Positions 31,882 to 41,163 are shown, numbered from the stretch's first letter. The stretch: 64,000 nt of DNA from JAFDCJ01 sp964527835 (GCA_964527835.1 CAZGNV010000010.1:30958-94957); one strand, 5' to 3'. Numbers and translations: made by a program. The notes: generated by a model not told the origin, from the letters alone.

Positions 31882-31911
31882 AAAAAGGGCAGCGCTGAGG
31901 CGCTGCCCTTT
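31882..31911 (-). terminator. Terminator of the prepilin gene
   Basis: On the minus strand the stem AAGGGCAGCGC-ctca-GCGCTGCCCTT is followed by tttgggttttg. Confidence 0.8.
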
Positions 31912-31995
31912 GGAAATATAAGTAGTGAATGGATCCGTTAATTTAGCTGATAATCAATAATTTCAGTGAATTTGTTAAATAAAATTGTGCCTGAG

Positions 31996-32424
31996 CTATT
32001 TCCAGTCAGTGTCACTCTTCACCTTTCCCCATATGGCGGGTTTTTCGGAAGTGGATGCAGTTCTCGATACATCAAATTCCACACCTTTAAACTTAAACGA
32101 GCCGCCAGTAGCCCCTACAGACTGCCATGTGTAAGCTTCGCCAAGATCCGGCTCAGTCTTGGCAGCGTTGTCCTTCATTGCGGTCCAAACATCGGAATCG
32201 CTCGTCCAGCCGCTGCTCGATATTTTAACGTCGGCCCACCGCAGGCTTTCGCGACCGTTTAGTTCCGCCAAGGCGGCTTCCGCTCCTCGGCTTCTGGCAG
32301 TGGATTCCAAATCAATATAACGTGGAACCGCCACGGCGGCCAGAATGCCGAGGATGATCAGCACGGCGATGATTTCCACCAGGGTGAAACCTTCCTGGTT
32401 TTTTAAAAGATGTTGTTTTTTCAT
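31996..32424 (-). CDS. Type IV / MSHA-like major prepilin
   Basis: A 142-aa prepilin. The leader MKKQHLLKNQEG ends at Gly12, with cleavage before Phe13, and Glu at mature position 5 is present (FTLVEIIAVLIILGILAAVA). The N-terminal helix ends VPRYIDLESTARSRGAEAAL. The globular part is small and has no cysteine pair, unlike typical MshA/PilA. The start at 32424 is set by GGGAGGGG upstream; 40 upstream in-frame codons are leader sequence. A sigma-54 promoter lies 94 bp upstream and a strong terminator follows. It is probably the main subunit of the pilus assembled by the operon at 34.3-43.7 kb. Confidence 0.88.
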   Translation of the reverse strand: MKKQHLLKNQEGFTLVEIIAVLIILGILAAVAVPRYIDLESTARSRGAEAALAELNGRESLRWADVKISSSGWTSDSDVWTAMKDNAAKTEPDLGEAYTWQSVGATGGSFKFKGVEFDVSRTASTSEKPAIWGKVKSDTDWK

Positions 32425-32517
32425 GGTGATTTCCCCTCCCTCGTATTTATGTTGAAAATTTTGTTTTTCCGTACTCACTTTCCGGCGTCGCAGTGGTTGC
32501 CGTCGCCATGGAGTTAA

Positions 32518-32533
32518 TGCAGAAATGATGCCA
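32518..32533 (-). promoter_or_regulatory. Sigma-54 (-24/-12) promoter of the prepilin gene
   Basis: On the minus strand TGGCATCATTTCTGCA matches the consensus TGGCAYRNNNNTTGCW at 13 of 16 positions or better, with GG and GC exactly ten bases apart. It is 94 bp upstream of the prepilin start and downstream of a sigma-54 activator gene on the same strand. Confidence 0.8.
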
Positions 32534-32636
32534 GTCTTCCACACATCCGCAAAAAATATTTTTATTAATACAAATTCAAATGGTTATGGAGTTTATTTTT
32601 TTATGGCTTTTGCCCGCTGCAGGGGCGTTTTGTCTA

Positions 32637-32659
32637 AATTCTACAAAAATTGTAGAATT
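32637..32659. promoter_or_regulatory. Perfect palindrome, probable activator-binding site for the prepilin promoter
   Basis: The inverted repeat AATTCTACAA-aaa-TTGTAGAATT has two perfect 10-bp arms. It lies about 115 bp upstream of the -24 element and 17 bp beyond the stop of the activator gene. Distance and symmetry fit an upstream activating sequence for a sigma-54 activator. The arms are AT-rich and no T-tract follows, so a terminator is less likely. Confidence 0.6.
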
Positions 32660-32675
32660 GTGTCCACCTTTTTCT

Positions 32676-34007
32676 TCAAATTTCGTCATTTTTCATGCCC
32701 TTGGCATCGATGTTGTGCTTTTTAATGCGATGCCAAAGGCTGCGCTGGCTGATTCCAAGCAGCTCGGTGGCCCGCACCTGGACGCCGCCGGTTTTGCGCA
32801 GGGCCTCGATGATCATGCTCTTTTCGATTTCCTTGAGCCGTTCATCCAAAGGGATATTGACCGGCAATTTCACCTCGGGGGACTTTTGACTGAAGGCACC
32901 GGTGATTTTGCCCGGCAGCTGGGCCGGTTCGATATAGCCGTTTTCGGCAATTACGGCCGCACTTTCGATGGTGTTTTTCAGCTCCCGGATATTGCCGGGC
33001 CAGGAAAAGGCCATCAGCATCTGCAGGGATAGCGATGAAATCTCGATTTTCTGTTTGCGGGGCAGGTTTTCGAGAAAATATTCCACCAGCAGGGGGATGT
33101 CCTCCTTGCGTTCGCGCAAAGGCGGCAGATGCAGGGTGAACACATTGAGCCGGTAAAACAGGTCTTCGCGGAAAGTTCCCTCCCGGACCATTTCCTCCAG
33201 GTTCTTATTGGTGGAGGCGATCACGCGTACATCCACCTTGATGGTGCGGCTGCCGCCCACGCGGTAAAATTCCTGCTCCTGCAGCACCCGCAAAATTTTT
33301 GCCTGCAGATTCAGGGGCATATCACCGATTTCATCCAGAAAGATGGTGCCCTTGTGGGCCATGTCGAACTTGCCGGGCTTGAATTTGGTGGCCCCGGTGA
33401 AAGCGCCCTTTTCGTGGCCGAAAAGCTCGCTTTCCAGCAGCTCTTCGGGAATGGCCGCACAGTTGAGCTTGATGAACGGCCCGTCCTTGCGATCACTGTT
33501 TTCGTGAATGCTGGCCGCCACCAGCTCCTTGCCGGTGCCGGACTCTCCCAGGATGAGCACGGTGGATTCCGTGGGCGCCACCTTGCGGATCAGGCTCAGC
33601 AGGCCCCGCATGGCCATGCTCTCCCCGATAATGGACGGGAAAAAATGGCGCGCGTCGATCCGGCTGAGCACCGAGGTGACCTGGTCGAACACGCTGGTAA
33701 ACTGCTGGATCTTGTCGACGGACCACTCCTTCCTTCCTTTCTTGCCGCTGAATGCGGGCAGTTTGCTGGCCCGGGACACAAAGTCTTCCACCGGTTTCAG
33801 GATCAGCCTGACCACCGCGAACCCGCAAACATAGGCCAGCACCGCGATGATCACAATGAACCAGAACACCGGCTCGGCGGGGTCCGTTCCCCTTTCCAGG
33901 GCATACTTGGTCAGTCGAAACGCCACGATGGCCGCCAGGATGCTGAAGCCGGTGAAGATAAACGGGATGATGACGTAAAGGCTTATGTAGAAGCGGGATT
34001 GTTTCAA
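32676..34007 (-). CDS. Membrane-anchored sigma-54-dependent transcriptional activator
   Basis: A 443-aa bacterial enhancer-binding protein. Instead of a receiver or GAF domain, the N-terminus has two transmembrane helices (about 7-29 and 47-69) and a HAMP-like segment (LILKPVEDFVSRASKLP). The AAA+ domain (about 125-350) has Walker A ILGESGTGKELVA, the sigma-54 contact loop ELFGHEKGAFTGA, Walker B KGTIFLDEIGDM and the FREDLFYRLNVF block. The C-terminal Fis-type helix-turn-helix is GGVQVRATELLGISQRSLWH. It lies between the pilus operon and the prepilin, on the same strand. It most likely activates the prepilin from the membrane in response to an envelope signal, which is inference. Confidence 0.88.
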   Translation of the reverse strand: MKQSRFYISLYVIIPFIFTGFSILAAIVAFRLTKYALERGTDPAEPVFWFIVIIAVLAYVCGFAVVRLILKPVEDFVSRASKLPAFSGKKGRKEWSVDKIQQFTSVFDQVTSVLSRIDARHFFPSIIGESMAMRGLLSLIRKVAPTESTVLILGESGTGKELVAASIHENSDRKDGPFIKLNCAAIPEELLESELFGHEKGAFTGATKFKPGKFDMAHKGTIFLDEIGDMPLNLQAKILRVLQEQEFYRVGGSRTIKVDVRVIASTNKNLEEMVREGTFREDLFYRLNVFTLHLPPLRERKEDIPLLVEYFLENLPRKQKIEISSLSLQMLMAFSWPGNIRELKNTIESAAVIAENGYIEPAQLPGKITGAFSQKSPEVKLPVNIPLDERLKEIEKSMIIEALRKTGGVQVRATELLGISQRSLWHRIKKHNIDAKGMKNDEI

Positions 34008-34081
34008 GGGTAGTTAGCTGACAATCTAATAAATAAGCGTTGATAATGGTTTAAAGCCAGGGGTTGATGGCAATTACGATC

Positions 34082-34279
34082 AAGTGCCGAAAGTTCGAAG
34101 TGCCTAAAGTGCCTAAAATTGTGGCGTCGCTGCGCTCCATCTTTCAAAGAAGTTGATGCCGGTACTATGAGAGACCGGAAATCAAAACAATGAAATGACC
34201 ATTTATCGTGTTTCATAAAATAGATAGAATACCTTAACTTTAGGCACTTAAGGCATTTTAGAGCACTCTAGGCACTCCT
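34082..34279 (-). repeat. Family 2 structured repeat element, full copy B
   Basis: The same architecture as the element at 30680, read on the minus strand. The arms start caagtgccgaaagttcgaag and end ttttagagcactctagg. Boundary words ggcgtcgctgcgctcc and gatagaatacctt are present. The core hairpin CCGGT (34159-34163)/ACCGG (34174-34178) is at the matching place with a different stem sequence. Confidence 0.8.
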
Positions 34280-34280
34280 T

Positions 34281-35501
34281 TTACTTCGCCATCAGTGTCA
34301 AATCCCACATGGGCAAAAAGATCGCCATGGCGAAAAACCCCACCACGGCGGCCAGGCCGATGGTCAAAATCGGACCGATGGACTCGGACATTTTTTTCAT
34401 GGCATATTCGACTTCCGTGTCGTAGTGCTGGGCCACGTCTCTGAGCATTTCCTCCAGGTTGCCGGACTCCTCGCCAATGGCCACCATGTTGATGAGCATG
34501 GGGGTAAAATACTTTGCCGAACTCAACGGTCCCGCGATGCCGTGGCCCTCCGCCAGGCGGTCGCGGATGCCGCCAAGTTCCCGGGAGATGGCGGCATTGC
34601 CGATGGTATCGGTCAGGATGTCCATGGTTTCGAGAATATCGACGCCGCTGGCCTGCAAAATGGAAAAGATGCTGGCAAACCGGGAAATGGCGCTTTTGAT
34701 AAACAGGGGCCCGATGATGGGAATCTTCATCAGCAGGGTGTACAGCACGAATTTTCCCTGTTCGGTGCGCAAATAAAAATACAGGCCGACCACCACCGCC
34801 GCCAGCAGGCTGAGGCCGATGTACCAGTAGCTGACCAGGCCCTTGTACATGAGCATGCAGATCTGGGTCGGCAACGGCAATTGGAGGCCGGCGCTTTGAA
34901 AGATCTTGACAAAGCGGGGAATCACCCCTGTCAGCAGGACAATAAAGGCGATAAAAAGAAAGCAGACCACGATGATGGGATACATCAGGGCGGACTTGAT
35001 ATCCGACTTGACCTTGTGTTCGTGCTCGATAATGTAGGTGAGCCTGTCGAGCACGTCGTTTAAAGCCCCGCTGGCTTCGCCGGCTTTGATCATGTTGCAG
35101 TACAGCGGCGAAAAGACGCCCGGATGCCGGCGAAAGGCATCATGCAGACTGGCGCCTTCCTTGATGTCCTGGTGCATTTCTGCCAGCACCCGCTTGAGGC
35201 GGGGGTGCTCGGTCTGGTCTTCGAGCACTTTGAGCAGCGACATCATGGGCACACCGGCCCGGATCAGGGTGTTGAACTGCTTGGTGAAAAGGATCAACTC
35301 CGGGGCCTTGATGGGAGAAAGCCTGTCGAGCAGGCTGCCCTTTTTGAGTCCGGGCAGCGCCGGGCGCTCCTCTTTTATGCTGACCGGTATCAACCCCTGG
35401 GATGCCAGCATGCTCCTGGCCTTATCAGCCGAGTCGGCTTCGATCTCCCCGGTGTCATTGGCACCGGCCTCATTGATGGCCTTGTATTTAAAAGTCGCCA
35501 T
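34281..35501 (-). CDS. Type II secretion / type IV pilus inner-membrane platform protein (PilC/GspF/MshG)
   Basis: A 406-aa integral membrane protein. The N-terminal AFKYKA-type start (MATFKYKAINEAGANDTGEI) precedes two cytoplasmic GspF domains, each with the F-x-x-x-L/I-R-x-G/A-x-P motif (FTKQFNTLIRAGVPMMSLLK; RFASIFSILQASGVDILETM). Three membrane helices follow the family plan: about 170-190, 220-240 and the last near 375-400. It forms the platform on which the assembly ATPase acts. Its start is 2 bp beyond the stop of the ATPase gene, so the two are coupled. Confidence 0.93.
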   Translation of the reverse strand: MATFKYKAINEAGANDTGEIEADSADKARSMLASQGLIPVSIKEERPALPGLKKGSLLDRLSPIKAPELILFTKQFNTLIRAGVPMMSLLKVLEDQTEHPRLKRVLAEMHQDIKEGASLHDAFRRHPGVFSPLYCNMIKAGEASGALNDVLDRLTYIIEHEHKVKSDIKSALMYPIIVVCFLFIAFIVLLTGVIPRFVKIFQSAGLQLPLPTQICMLMYKGLVSYWYIGLSLLAAVVVGLYFYLRTEQGKFVLYTLLMKIPIIGPLFIKSAISRFASIFSILQASGVDILETMDILTDTIGNAAISRELGGIRDRLAEGHGIAGPLSSAKYFTPMLINMVAIGEESGNLEEMLRDVAQHYDTEVEYAMKKMSESIGPILTIGLAAVVGFFAMAIFLPMWDLTLMAK

Positions 35502-35503
35502 AT

Positions 35504-37207
35504 CTACACCATCACCGCTGAGGCCGCCTCTTCCAGGGAGGTGATTCCCTGGATGACTTTTTCGGCCGCATTTTCCTTCAGGGTGGTGAAGTTGCCGCTT
35601 TCACGGGCCACCCGCGCGATTTCATGGGCCGACTTGTTTTTCAAAATCAGGTCCTGAATCATTTCATCGACGATCAGCACCTCGTAGATGCCGGTGCGGC
35701 CCTTGAATCCGGTATGCATGCAGTTGAAACAGCCCTTGCCGCGCTTGAAATCAGCCTTCTTGAAGCGGGTCAACCCCCAGGATTCCAGGGCTTCTTGCGG
35801 CGGCCGGTAAGAGGTTTTGCAGTTCGGGCAGATGGTGCGTACCAGCCGCTGGGCAAAGGAGACCACCATGACCGATGAGACCAGAAACGGTTCCACGCCC
35901 ATGTCGATGAAGCGCGCAATGGCGCCGGCAGCGTCATTGGTGTGCAGGGTGCTGAGCACGCGGTGCCCGGTCAGTGCCGCCTGCACGGCGATGGTGGCGG
36001 TTTCCGAATCCCGGATTTCGCCGACCATGATGACGTCCGGGTCCTGGCGCAAAATCGAGCGCAGACCGCTGGCAAAGGTCATGCCGGCTTTGCGGTTGAG
36101 CTGGACCTGCCGTATTTTTTCGATCCGATATTCCACCGGGTCTTCCACCGTGATGATGTTGATGTCCGGCTGGTTGATTTTTTTCAGAATCGAATACAGG
36201 CTGGTGCTTTTGCCGCTGCCGGTGGGCCCGGTGCTCAGGATCATGCCGTAGGGCCGGGTGATCATGGTTTCCAGTTTGCGGCGGTCGGTTTCGGTCATGC
36301 CCAGCCGTTCCAGGGAATAAATGCTGTTGCTGGTGTCCAGCAGGCGCAGCACCATGTTTTCGCCGTAAATGGACGGAATCGTGGATGCCCGGATGTTGAT
36401 GTCCTTGTTTTTCATTTTGACGGTGAACCGGCCGTCCTGGGGAATTCTGGACACGGCGATATCCATGTTGGCCAGAATTTTGAGCCGGGAGATGATGGGC
36501 AGAAACATCGCCTTGGGCGGCGCCGGCACTTCATGCAGCTTGCCGTCCACCCGGAAGCGAACCTGCACGAAATTTTTTTCCGGGCTGATATGGATGTCGC
36601 TGGCCCCCTCGCGCACCCCCTGGGAAAGGATGGAGTTGACCAGCCGCACCACCGGGGCCTCTTCGGCCATGCCCTGCAGGGAGCTGACCTCCACGTCCTC
36701 GGTGACCGGGGCCTTGTCGCTGGCTTTGTCGATCTCCATCTCTTCCATGTCTTCGAGCACACCGCCGATTCCGGCGTAGGTGCCGTAAAGACTGTTGAGC
36801 ATCTGGTTGAGGTGCTGCTCGGTGCAGATGATGGCTTCGACTTCGCAGTTGGTGTAAACTTCGATGGCGTCCAGGGCGTTGATGTCCAGCGGATCGGTCA
36901 TGGCGATGGTCAGCAGCAGCCCGTTTTTCTGCAGCGGGGCGGCCTGGTATTTGTGGGCGATTTCAGCCGGCAGCAGGTTGGCCAGATCCACGTCCAGGGT
37001 GTACTTGTCCGGCCGGTATTTTTCCAGCCGCAGCTGGTTGGATACCAGTTCGACAATCTGGGTTTCGCTGACAATGCCTTCGCGCACCAGAAACTGTCCC
37101 AGCTTCAAGTTGCTTTTTTTCTGAAAGGGCAGGGCTTCTTCCAGCTGCTTCTGGGTCAGCAGCCCGCCTTCCACAAGTATTTCACCAAGTTTTTTACGTG
37201 CTCTCAA
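35504..37207 (-). CDS. Type IV pilus / MSHA assembly ATPase (PilB/GspE/MshE)
   Basis: A 567-aa hexameric secretion ATPase. The N-terminal domain begins KKLGEILVEGGLLTQKQLEE. Walker A ILSTGPTGSGKSTSLYSILK is near residue 330, with the Asp box TVEDPVEYRI, Walker B ILRQDPDVIMVGEIRD and the His box ALTGHRVLSTLHTNDA. A zinc-binding pair of CxxC motifs (CPNC near 463 and CFNC near 490) is intact. It powers pilin polymerisation. No retraction ATPase (PilT) is in the window. Same operon as the platform protein and the ExeA-like gene. Confidence 0.94.
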   Translation of the reverse strand: MRARKKLGEILVEGGLLTQKQLEEALPFQKKSNLKLGQFLVREGIVSETQIVELVSNQLRLEKYRPDKYTLDVDLANLLPAEIAHKYQAAPLQKNGLLLTIAMTDPLDINALDAIEVYTNCEVEAIICTEQHLNQMLNSLYGTYAGIGGVLEDMEEMEIDKASDKAPVTEDVEVSSLQGMAEEAPVVRLVNSILSQGVREGASDIHISPEKNFVQVRFRVDGKLHEVPAPPKAMFLPIISRLKILANMDIAVSRIPQDGRFTVKMKNKDINIRASTIPSIYGENMVLRLLDTSNSIYSLERLGMTETDRRKLETMITRPYGMILSTGPTGSGKSTSLYSILKKINQPDINIITVEDPVEYRIEKIRQVQLNRKAGMTFASGLRSILRQDPDVIMVGEIRDSETATIAVQAALTGHRVLSTLHTNDAAGAIARFIDMGVEPFLVSSVMVVSFAQRLVRTICPNCKTSYRPPQEALESWGLTRFKKADFKRGKGCFNCMHTGFKGRTGIYEVLIVDEMIQDLILKNKSAHEIARVARESGNFTTLKENAAEKVIQGITSLEEAASAVMV

Positions 37208-37278
37208 TTTTGGTCTCTTGCTATTGCGGTTATTGTTGTTTACAAGTGATGAAAAGAAATCATGACGACTTCATCAAA

Positions 37279-39045
37279 TCATGGTTTGCGTCCAAAAAAA
37301 GGGTCTGCAAAATAGACCGTGTCTTTATCCCACAGCGACGCTAACATGGCATCGCCTGAAAGCTCTGCCGGCAGCAATTCCAACTGGCCGGCGGCAGCAG
37401 TCTTGTCCTTGTAAAGCTGTTTGAGCACCACGGCGAATTTCATGCCGCCGGCCGGATTCCAGTAGGGCACCAGTCCAATGGGCGGAATGCTGTCCGGGTG
37501 CCGCCGCAAGATGTTAAAGGCGCTTTCCAGGGAATCGGTTTCGGCAACCTTGACCCACCACACCGGTTTGCCGGGGGCGGTCACCCGGGCCGGGATGGCC
37601 GGCAGCCAGATGCGCTGACCGACTTCCACCCGGTCCGGATCTTCAATATCGGGGTTGGCCAGGATAAAAGATTTAAAATAGCGGGAGTTAAACCCTCCGT
37701 AAACCTTCTGGATGATGCGCGACAGGGTTTCGTCCCGTTTCAGGGTCATGCGCCCCAGAATCGCCGTGTAAAACGGCCCGGATGGAGTTTGTTGGACTTG
37801 CACCGGCGCGGTTTCGGCCGCCGGGGTGTCAATGGAGGCCACCACGGCGGGGGCGGCGGCCGGTGCATTGTCCGGCAGCGCGTCGGGCTGCATGCCCTGT
37901 GCGGGCTTTTGCGGTGCCGCTTCTGCCGCGGGCGCCGGCTCTGGCGGCGCTGTGATGTCAGCGCCCGGCTGCGGGCTGCCAGCGTCTATTGCTCCTGCAG
38001 CCGTCTGCGCCTGGACGGCGGCCGGGGCAATTTCAGTGACCGCGGCCTTAAAGGCTTTGGCCGGCACCGGAGGGCCGGCAAATACGGTTTGAACTTTTTT
38101 TGCCATCCATCCCGGCACCGAGCCCAGCTGTTTTGACGGCACCACCAGCAAGATCAGCACTGCGGCCGTGACGGCGGCCAGCAGGCCAAAGGCGGCCGCT
38201 TTTTTCCAGCCGCGCGGTTCATCGGCGAATACCCGGCGGGCACAGGTGCGCACCAGGAAATAGCCGCATTTGGAGCGGTTCTGGATAATCATGGACAGGA
38301 TGCTCTGGTGGCACAGGTTGATGATTTTGCGCGGATATCCGCCGGTGATGCGGAATATGGCCCACAGTGCCGGGGTGGTGAACAGATTGAGGGTTTTCGG
38401 TGAATTGCTGGATTTTTCCAGGCGGTATTTGATCATCAGGCGGGTGTCGTGAAAATTCAGCGGCTTGAGCTGATGATACAGGTTGATGCGATCGGCGAAA
38501 TTCGGATATTTGCGGATGGTGGCTTCAAACTCTTTCTGGGCAAAGATTACAATCTGCAGCAGCTTGAATTCGTTGGTTTCGAAATTCAAAAATTCCCGCA
38601 GGATTTCCAGGCAAAACGCCGGTATCTTCTGTCCTTCGTCGATAATCAGAACGACGGTCTTTTTGTCATCGACTCCCTTGCGGAACAGGTGCTGCTTGAT
38701 GTGTTCCTTGACCTGCCAGTCGAGGCTTCCCGGCGCCGGTTTTTTGCCGCAGAACATCTTGGTCACGGTGCCCAGAAATTCGGAGGCGTTGAGAAAATAA
38801 GGGTCCAGCACCAGGTGGGTTTCAACATCTTGCTTGCTGCCGAAGCGCCGGATCAGCTGGCGGCACAGGGTGGTTTTGCCGGTGCCGACATCTCCGATGA
38901 CCACGTTCAGTCCCCGGCGCAGCAGCAAAGACAGCTCCAGCTTCTGCAGGCAGTCCAGGTGCTGCCGGGAGTGAAAAAAAAACTCGGGGTCCGGGGAGTT
39001 GGAAAAAGGCTCCCGGGCCAGATCAAGAATGCTGAAGTAATCCAT
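37279..39045 (-). CDS. ExeA/MshM-like AAA ATPase with transmembrane helix and LysM-like tail
   Basis: A 588-aa protein. The N-terminal AAA domain has Walker A VIGDVGTGKTTLCRQL (residues 49-64) and Walker B VVLIIDEGQKIP, and starts with the family signature FGL/FSNSPDPEFFFHSRQH. A transmembrane helix (about 280-300, FGLLAAVTAAVLILLVV) is followed by a long Ala/Pro-rich periplasmic linker. A LysM-like segment comes next (TLKRDETLSRIIQKVYGGFN ... VEVGQRIWLP), then a C-terminal beta domain. ExeA-type proteins help secretins cross peptidoglycan, and the adjacent secretin gene fits this. In MSHA clusters the equivalent is MshM, which is normally shorter. Confidence 0.87.
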   Translation of the reverse strand: MDYFSILDLAREPFSNSPDPEFFFHSRQHLDCLQKLELSLLLRRGLNVVIGDVGTGKTTLCRQLIRRFGSKQDVETHLVLDPYFLNASEFLGTVTKMFCGKKPAPGSLDWQVKEHIKQHLFRKGVDDKKTVVLIIDEGQKIPAFCLEILREFLNFETNEFKLLQIVIFAQKEFEATIRKYPNFADRINLYHQLKPLNFHDTRLMIKYRLEKSSNSPKTLNLFTTPALWAIFRITGGYPRKIINLCHQSILSMIIQNRSKCGYFLVRTCARRVFADEPRGWKKAAAFGLLAAVTAAVLILLVVPSKQLGSVPGWMAKKVQTVFAGPPVPAKAFKAAVTEIAPAAVQAQTAAGAIDAGSPQPGADITAPPEPAPAAEAAPQKPAQGMQPDALPDNAPAAAPAVVASIDTPAAETAPVQVQQTPSGPFYTAILGRMTLKRDETLSRIIQKVYGGFNSRYFKSFILANPDIEDPDRVEVGQRIWLPAIPARVTAPGKPVWWVKVAETDSLESAFNILRRHPDSIPPIGLVPYWNPAGGMKFAVVLKQLYKDKTAAAGQLELLPAELSGDAMLASLWDKDTVYFADPFFGRKP

Positions 39046-39109
39046 GGCGTGTTGGCTTCTAGCAAATCCTGGATTGAGCGCTCGGTGAAAGGCTCAATTC
39101 AGCTGATGA

Positions 39110-40642
39110 CTATTTTTTTACTCCCTGGACCCTGGGCTTCAGGATGTGCGGGGTGATAAAAATCAGCAGGTCTTCCATTTCATCGGCGCTGCTCTTGCGC
39201 TTGAACAGGTATCCCAGCCCGGGAATATCCTCGAACCACGGGGTGCCGGTCTGGCTGCGGGTTGATTTTTCCCTGCTCAACCCGCCGATGACCACCGTCT
39301 GTCCATCGTTTTGAATGACGTTGGTCCGGGCGTTTTTGGTGACGATGGTCGGGTTGCCCAGCACGGTCCTGGAAAAATCAGGCTCATCTTTATTCACGGT
39401 GATGGCCATTTTCAGGGTCTTGCCGTCAATCACGTGGGGGGTGACCTCCAGTTTGAGAACCGCTTTTTTGTACTCGATTTTCACCTCGCCGTCTTCCACC
39501 GTCTGAAAGGGAATGTTCGAACCGCTTTCGATCAGGGCGGTCTGGTTGTCCAGGGTGGTGATGGACGGGCTCGACAGGATGTTGAGTTTACCCTGGTCCT
39601 GCAAGGCGGACAGCTGGGCGGACAAAAGGTATTCGCCCACCCGCTGGTAGAGGACTCCCAGGGTTGCGGGGTTGAAGCCGGCCAGGCCGGCTGCCGGCAG
39701 GTCGACGATCGACCCGGAGGTGATGTCCACCGGCTGGCCGATGGACTGGTTCTGGGTGCCCACCCCGCTGCCGCCGATGCCGAAGGTCTTGTCTCCGCTT
39801 TTGCCCTTGTAGGCCCCGCCCCACTGCACGCCCAGTTCCCGGGCGACATCCTTGCCGGCCTCGACAATGTGGGCTTCGATCAACACCTGGGGGGTGGGTC
39901 GGTCCAATTTTTTGATCACCGCCAGGATGCGCTGCATGTCATTGGCCAGGGCCTGCACGATCAAAGAATTGGTGTGCGCATCGACCATGATCGATCCGGT
40001 TTTTTGCCCGGCTCGATCCGGGCTGAGGAACTTTTCGAGGGTTTTGCTGAGATCCTCGGCTTCGGTGTACTTGACGGCCACGATGCGGGTCAACGGCGGC
40101 TGGACAAGCCGCAGTTCCTTTTTGCGGGTTTTGGCCTGCAGGTCCGCCTCCATGTCCTGGGCGGTCATGATGCGCAAAATGTCGCCTTCCCATGTGTAGC
40201 TCAGGCCCTGGGTTCGCAAAATGCTTTCAAACACCTCGTTCCAGGGGGCCTGGTGGATGTTGATGTTGATCTTGCCGACGACTTTTTCGCTGAGAATGAT
40301 ATTCTGATTGGCCGCCCGGGCAAGGGCCCGCAGCAGAACCGACACGTCGATATTGTTCATTTTCATGCTGATCGGGCGGGTGGGCAGCGGTTTTTTGGCC
40401 CTCGGCGGTTCCTTTTCAGCCTCCTCCGGCGATACGATGGCAAAAGGTTCTTCTTCAATTGGTGGCGGTTCGACCGCTGAGTTGCCCTTGGCTTCTTCGG
40501 CCTTGACCCGCCACTGTTCGTAAAATGGGTCCTTGACGGACTGCAGGTCCTTTTTGGGCCCACAGGCGCCGATTAAGGCAATTGCCACCAACAGACACAC
40601 AAGGTCCACGAAAATTTTATATCTATGCCGATCAGTATTCAT
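39110..40642 (-). CDS. Secretin of the MSHA/PilQ type, lipoprotein
   Basis: A 510-aa outer-membrane secretin. The signal peptide ends in lipobox ALIGAC, with Cys27 lipidated. After a Pro/Glu linker comes a small N-domain (KMNNIDVSVLLRALARAANQ, KININIHQAPWNEVFESILR), then an NHN-like domain (VDAHTNSLIVQALANDMQRI) and the secretin barrel (VLIEAHIVEAGKDVARELGV, NILSSPSITTLDNQTALIES, VVIGGLSREK). The length and layout fit MshL more than the longer PilQ. The C-terminal codons (PRVQGVKK) read through sequence resembling a family 1 word. Same operon as the genes on both sides. Confidence 0.92.
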   Translation of the reverse strand: MNTDRHRYKIFVDLVCLLVAIALIGACGPKKDLQSVKDPFYEQWRVKAEEAKGNSAVEPPPIEEEPFAIVSPEEAEKEPPRAKKPLPTRPISMKMNNIDVSVLLRALARAANQNIILSEKVVGKININIHQAPWNEVFESILRTQGLSYTWEGDILRIMTAQDMEADLQAKTRKKELRLVQPPLTRIVAVKYTEAEDLSKTLEKFLSPDRAGQKTGSIMVDAHTNSLIVQALANDMQRILAVIKKLDRPTPQVLIEAHIVEAGKDVARELGVQWGGAYKGKSGDKTFGIGGSGVGTQNQSIGQPVDITSGSIVDLPAAGLAGFNPATLGVLYQRVGEYLLSAQLSALQDQGKLNILSSPSITTLDNQTALIESGSNIPFQTVEDGEVKIEYKKAVLKLEVTPHVIDGKTLKMAITVNKDEPDFSRTVLGNPTIVTKNARTNVIQNDGQTVVIGGLSREKSTRSQTGTPWFEDIPGLGYLFKRKSSADEMEDLLIFITPHILKPRVQGVKK

Positions 40643-40662
40643 AAGTCATCAATCCTATGGCC

Positions 40663-41163
40663 CTATTGCATTTCTTCCAGTGGGACGATAAATTTTTTGC
40701 GGCTGCCGTCCAGGGTGATCAGAACGACGTGATTGGGATGAATGCTTCTGATTTTGTAGCCTCCCGGTTCGAGCTTGTCTCCGTTTTCATATTCCATACC
40801 GTTGATAATCGCCAGCCGTCGTTTGCCCATCTGCAAAAATCCCGAGTACTGAATCTCGCCTTTCAGCTCCTGGGGTTTGACATTTTCCGGTTGCATGAAC
40901 CTGGTTTTGCGAAGCTCAACCAGCGGGTCCTGGGCCCATTTTTCCTGGGCTTTTTTCAGGACATAGGCCTCTTTGGGGTTGAGGCCGCTTTTTGATTTTT
41001 CGGCGATTTTGACCACGAAGGCGTTGAGCGATTCCAGTTGCCTGTCACCTGCGGGCTTGGCAAAGGGCGCGGGATTGCGCGGCTTGGCCAGAAACAGGAC
41101 GTAAACCGCATAGACCACTGCCAGCAGCATGGCACCGACGATTATTTTTTCTCTTTTTGACAT
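40663..41163 (-). CDS. PilP/MshK-like pilus assembly protein
   Basis: A 166-aa protein with one N-terminal membrane anchor (IIVGAMLLAVVYAVYVLFL) and a periplasmic beta-rich C-terminal half (IQYSGFLQMGKRRLAIINGM, HPNHVVLITLDGSRKKFIVP). This last part resembles the GspC/PilP homology region that contacts the secretin. Position between pilO and the secretin supports a PilP/MshK role; the sequence alone is weaker evidence. Confidence 0.75.
   Translation of the reverse strand: MSKREKIIVGAMLLAVVYAVYVLFLAKPRNPAPFAKPAGDRQLESLNAFVVKIAEKSKSGLNPKEAYVLKKAQEKWAQDPLVELRKTRFMQPENVKPQELKGEIQYSGFLQMGKRRLAIINGMEYENGDKLEPGGYKIRSIHPNHVVLITLDGSRKKFIVPLEEMQ

Larger units (their letters stand above)
31658..31995. 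other. Non-coding stretch between cooC and the prepilin gene
   Basis: Contains a family 1 repeat pair at 31726-31830 and the prepilin terminator at 31882-31911. No gene is seen. Confidence 0.5.

Noticed and set aside
32637..32659. Terminator for the membrane-anchored activator gene
   Set aside because: The palindrome is AT-rich and lacks a following T-tract. Its distance to the -24/-12 site fits an activator site better.
35942..37249. A 435-codon open frame on the plus strand
   Set aside because: Antisense to the pilus assembly ATPase gene. Long open antisense frames are expected at this G+C content.
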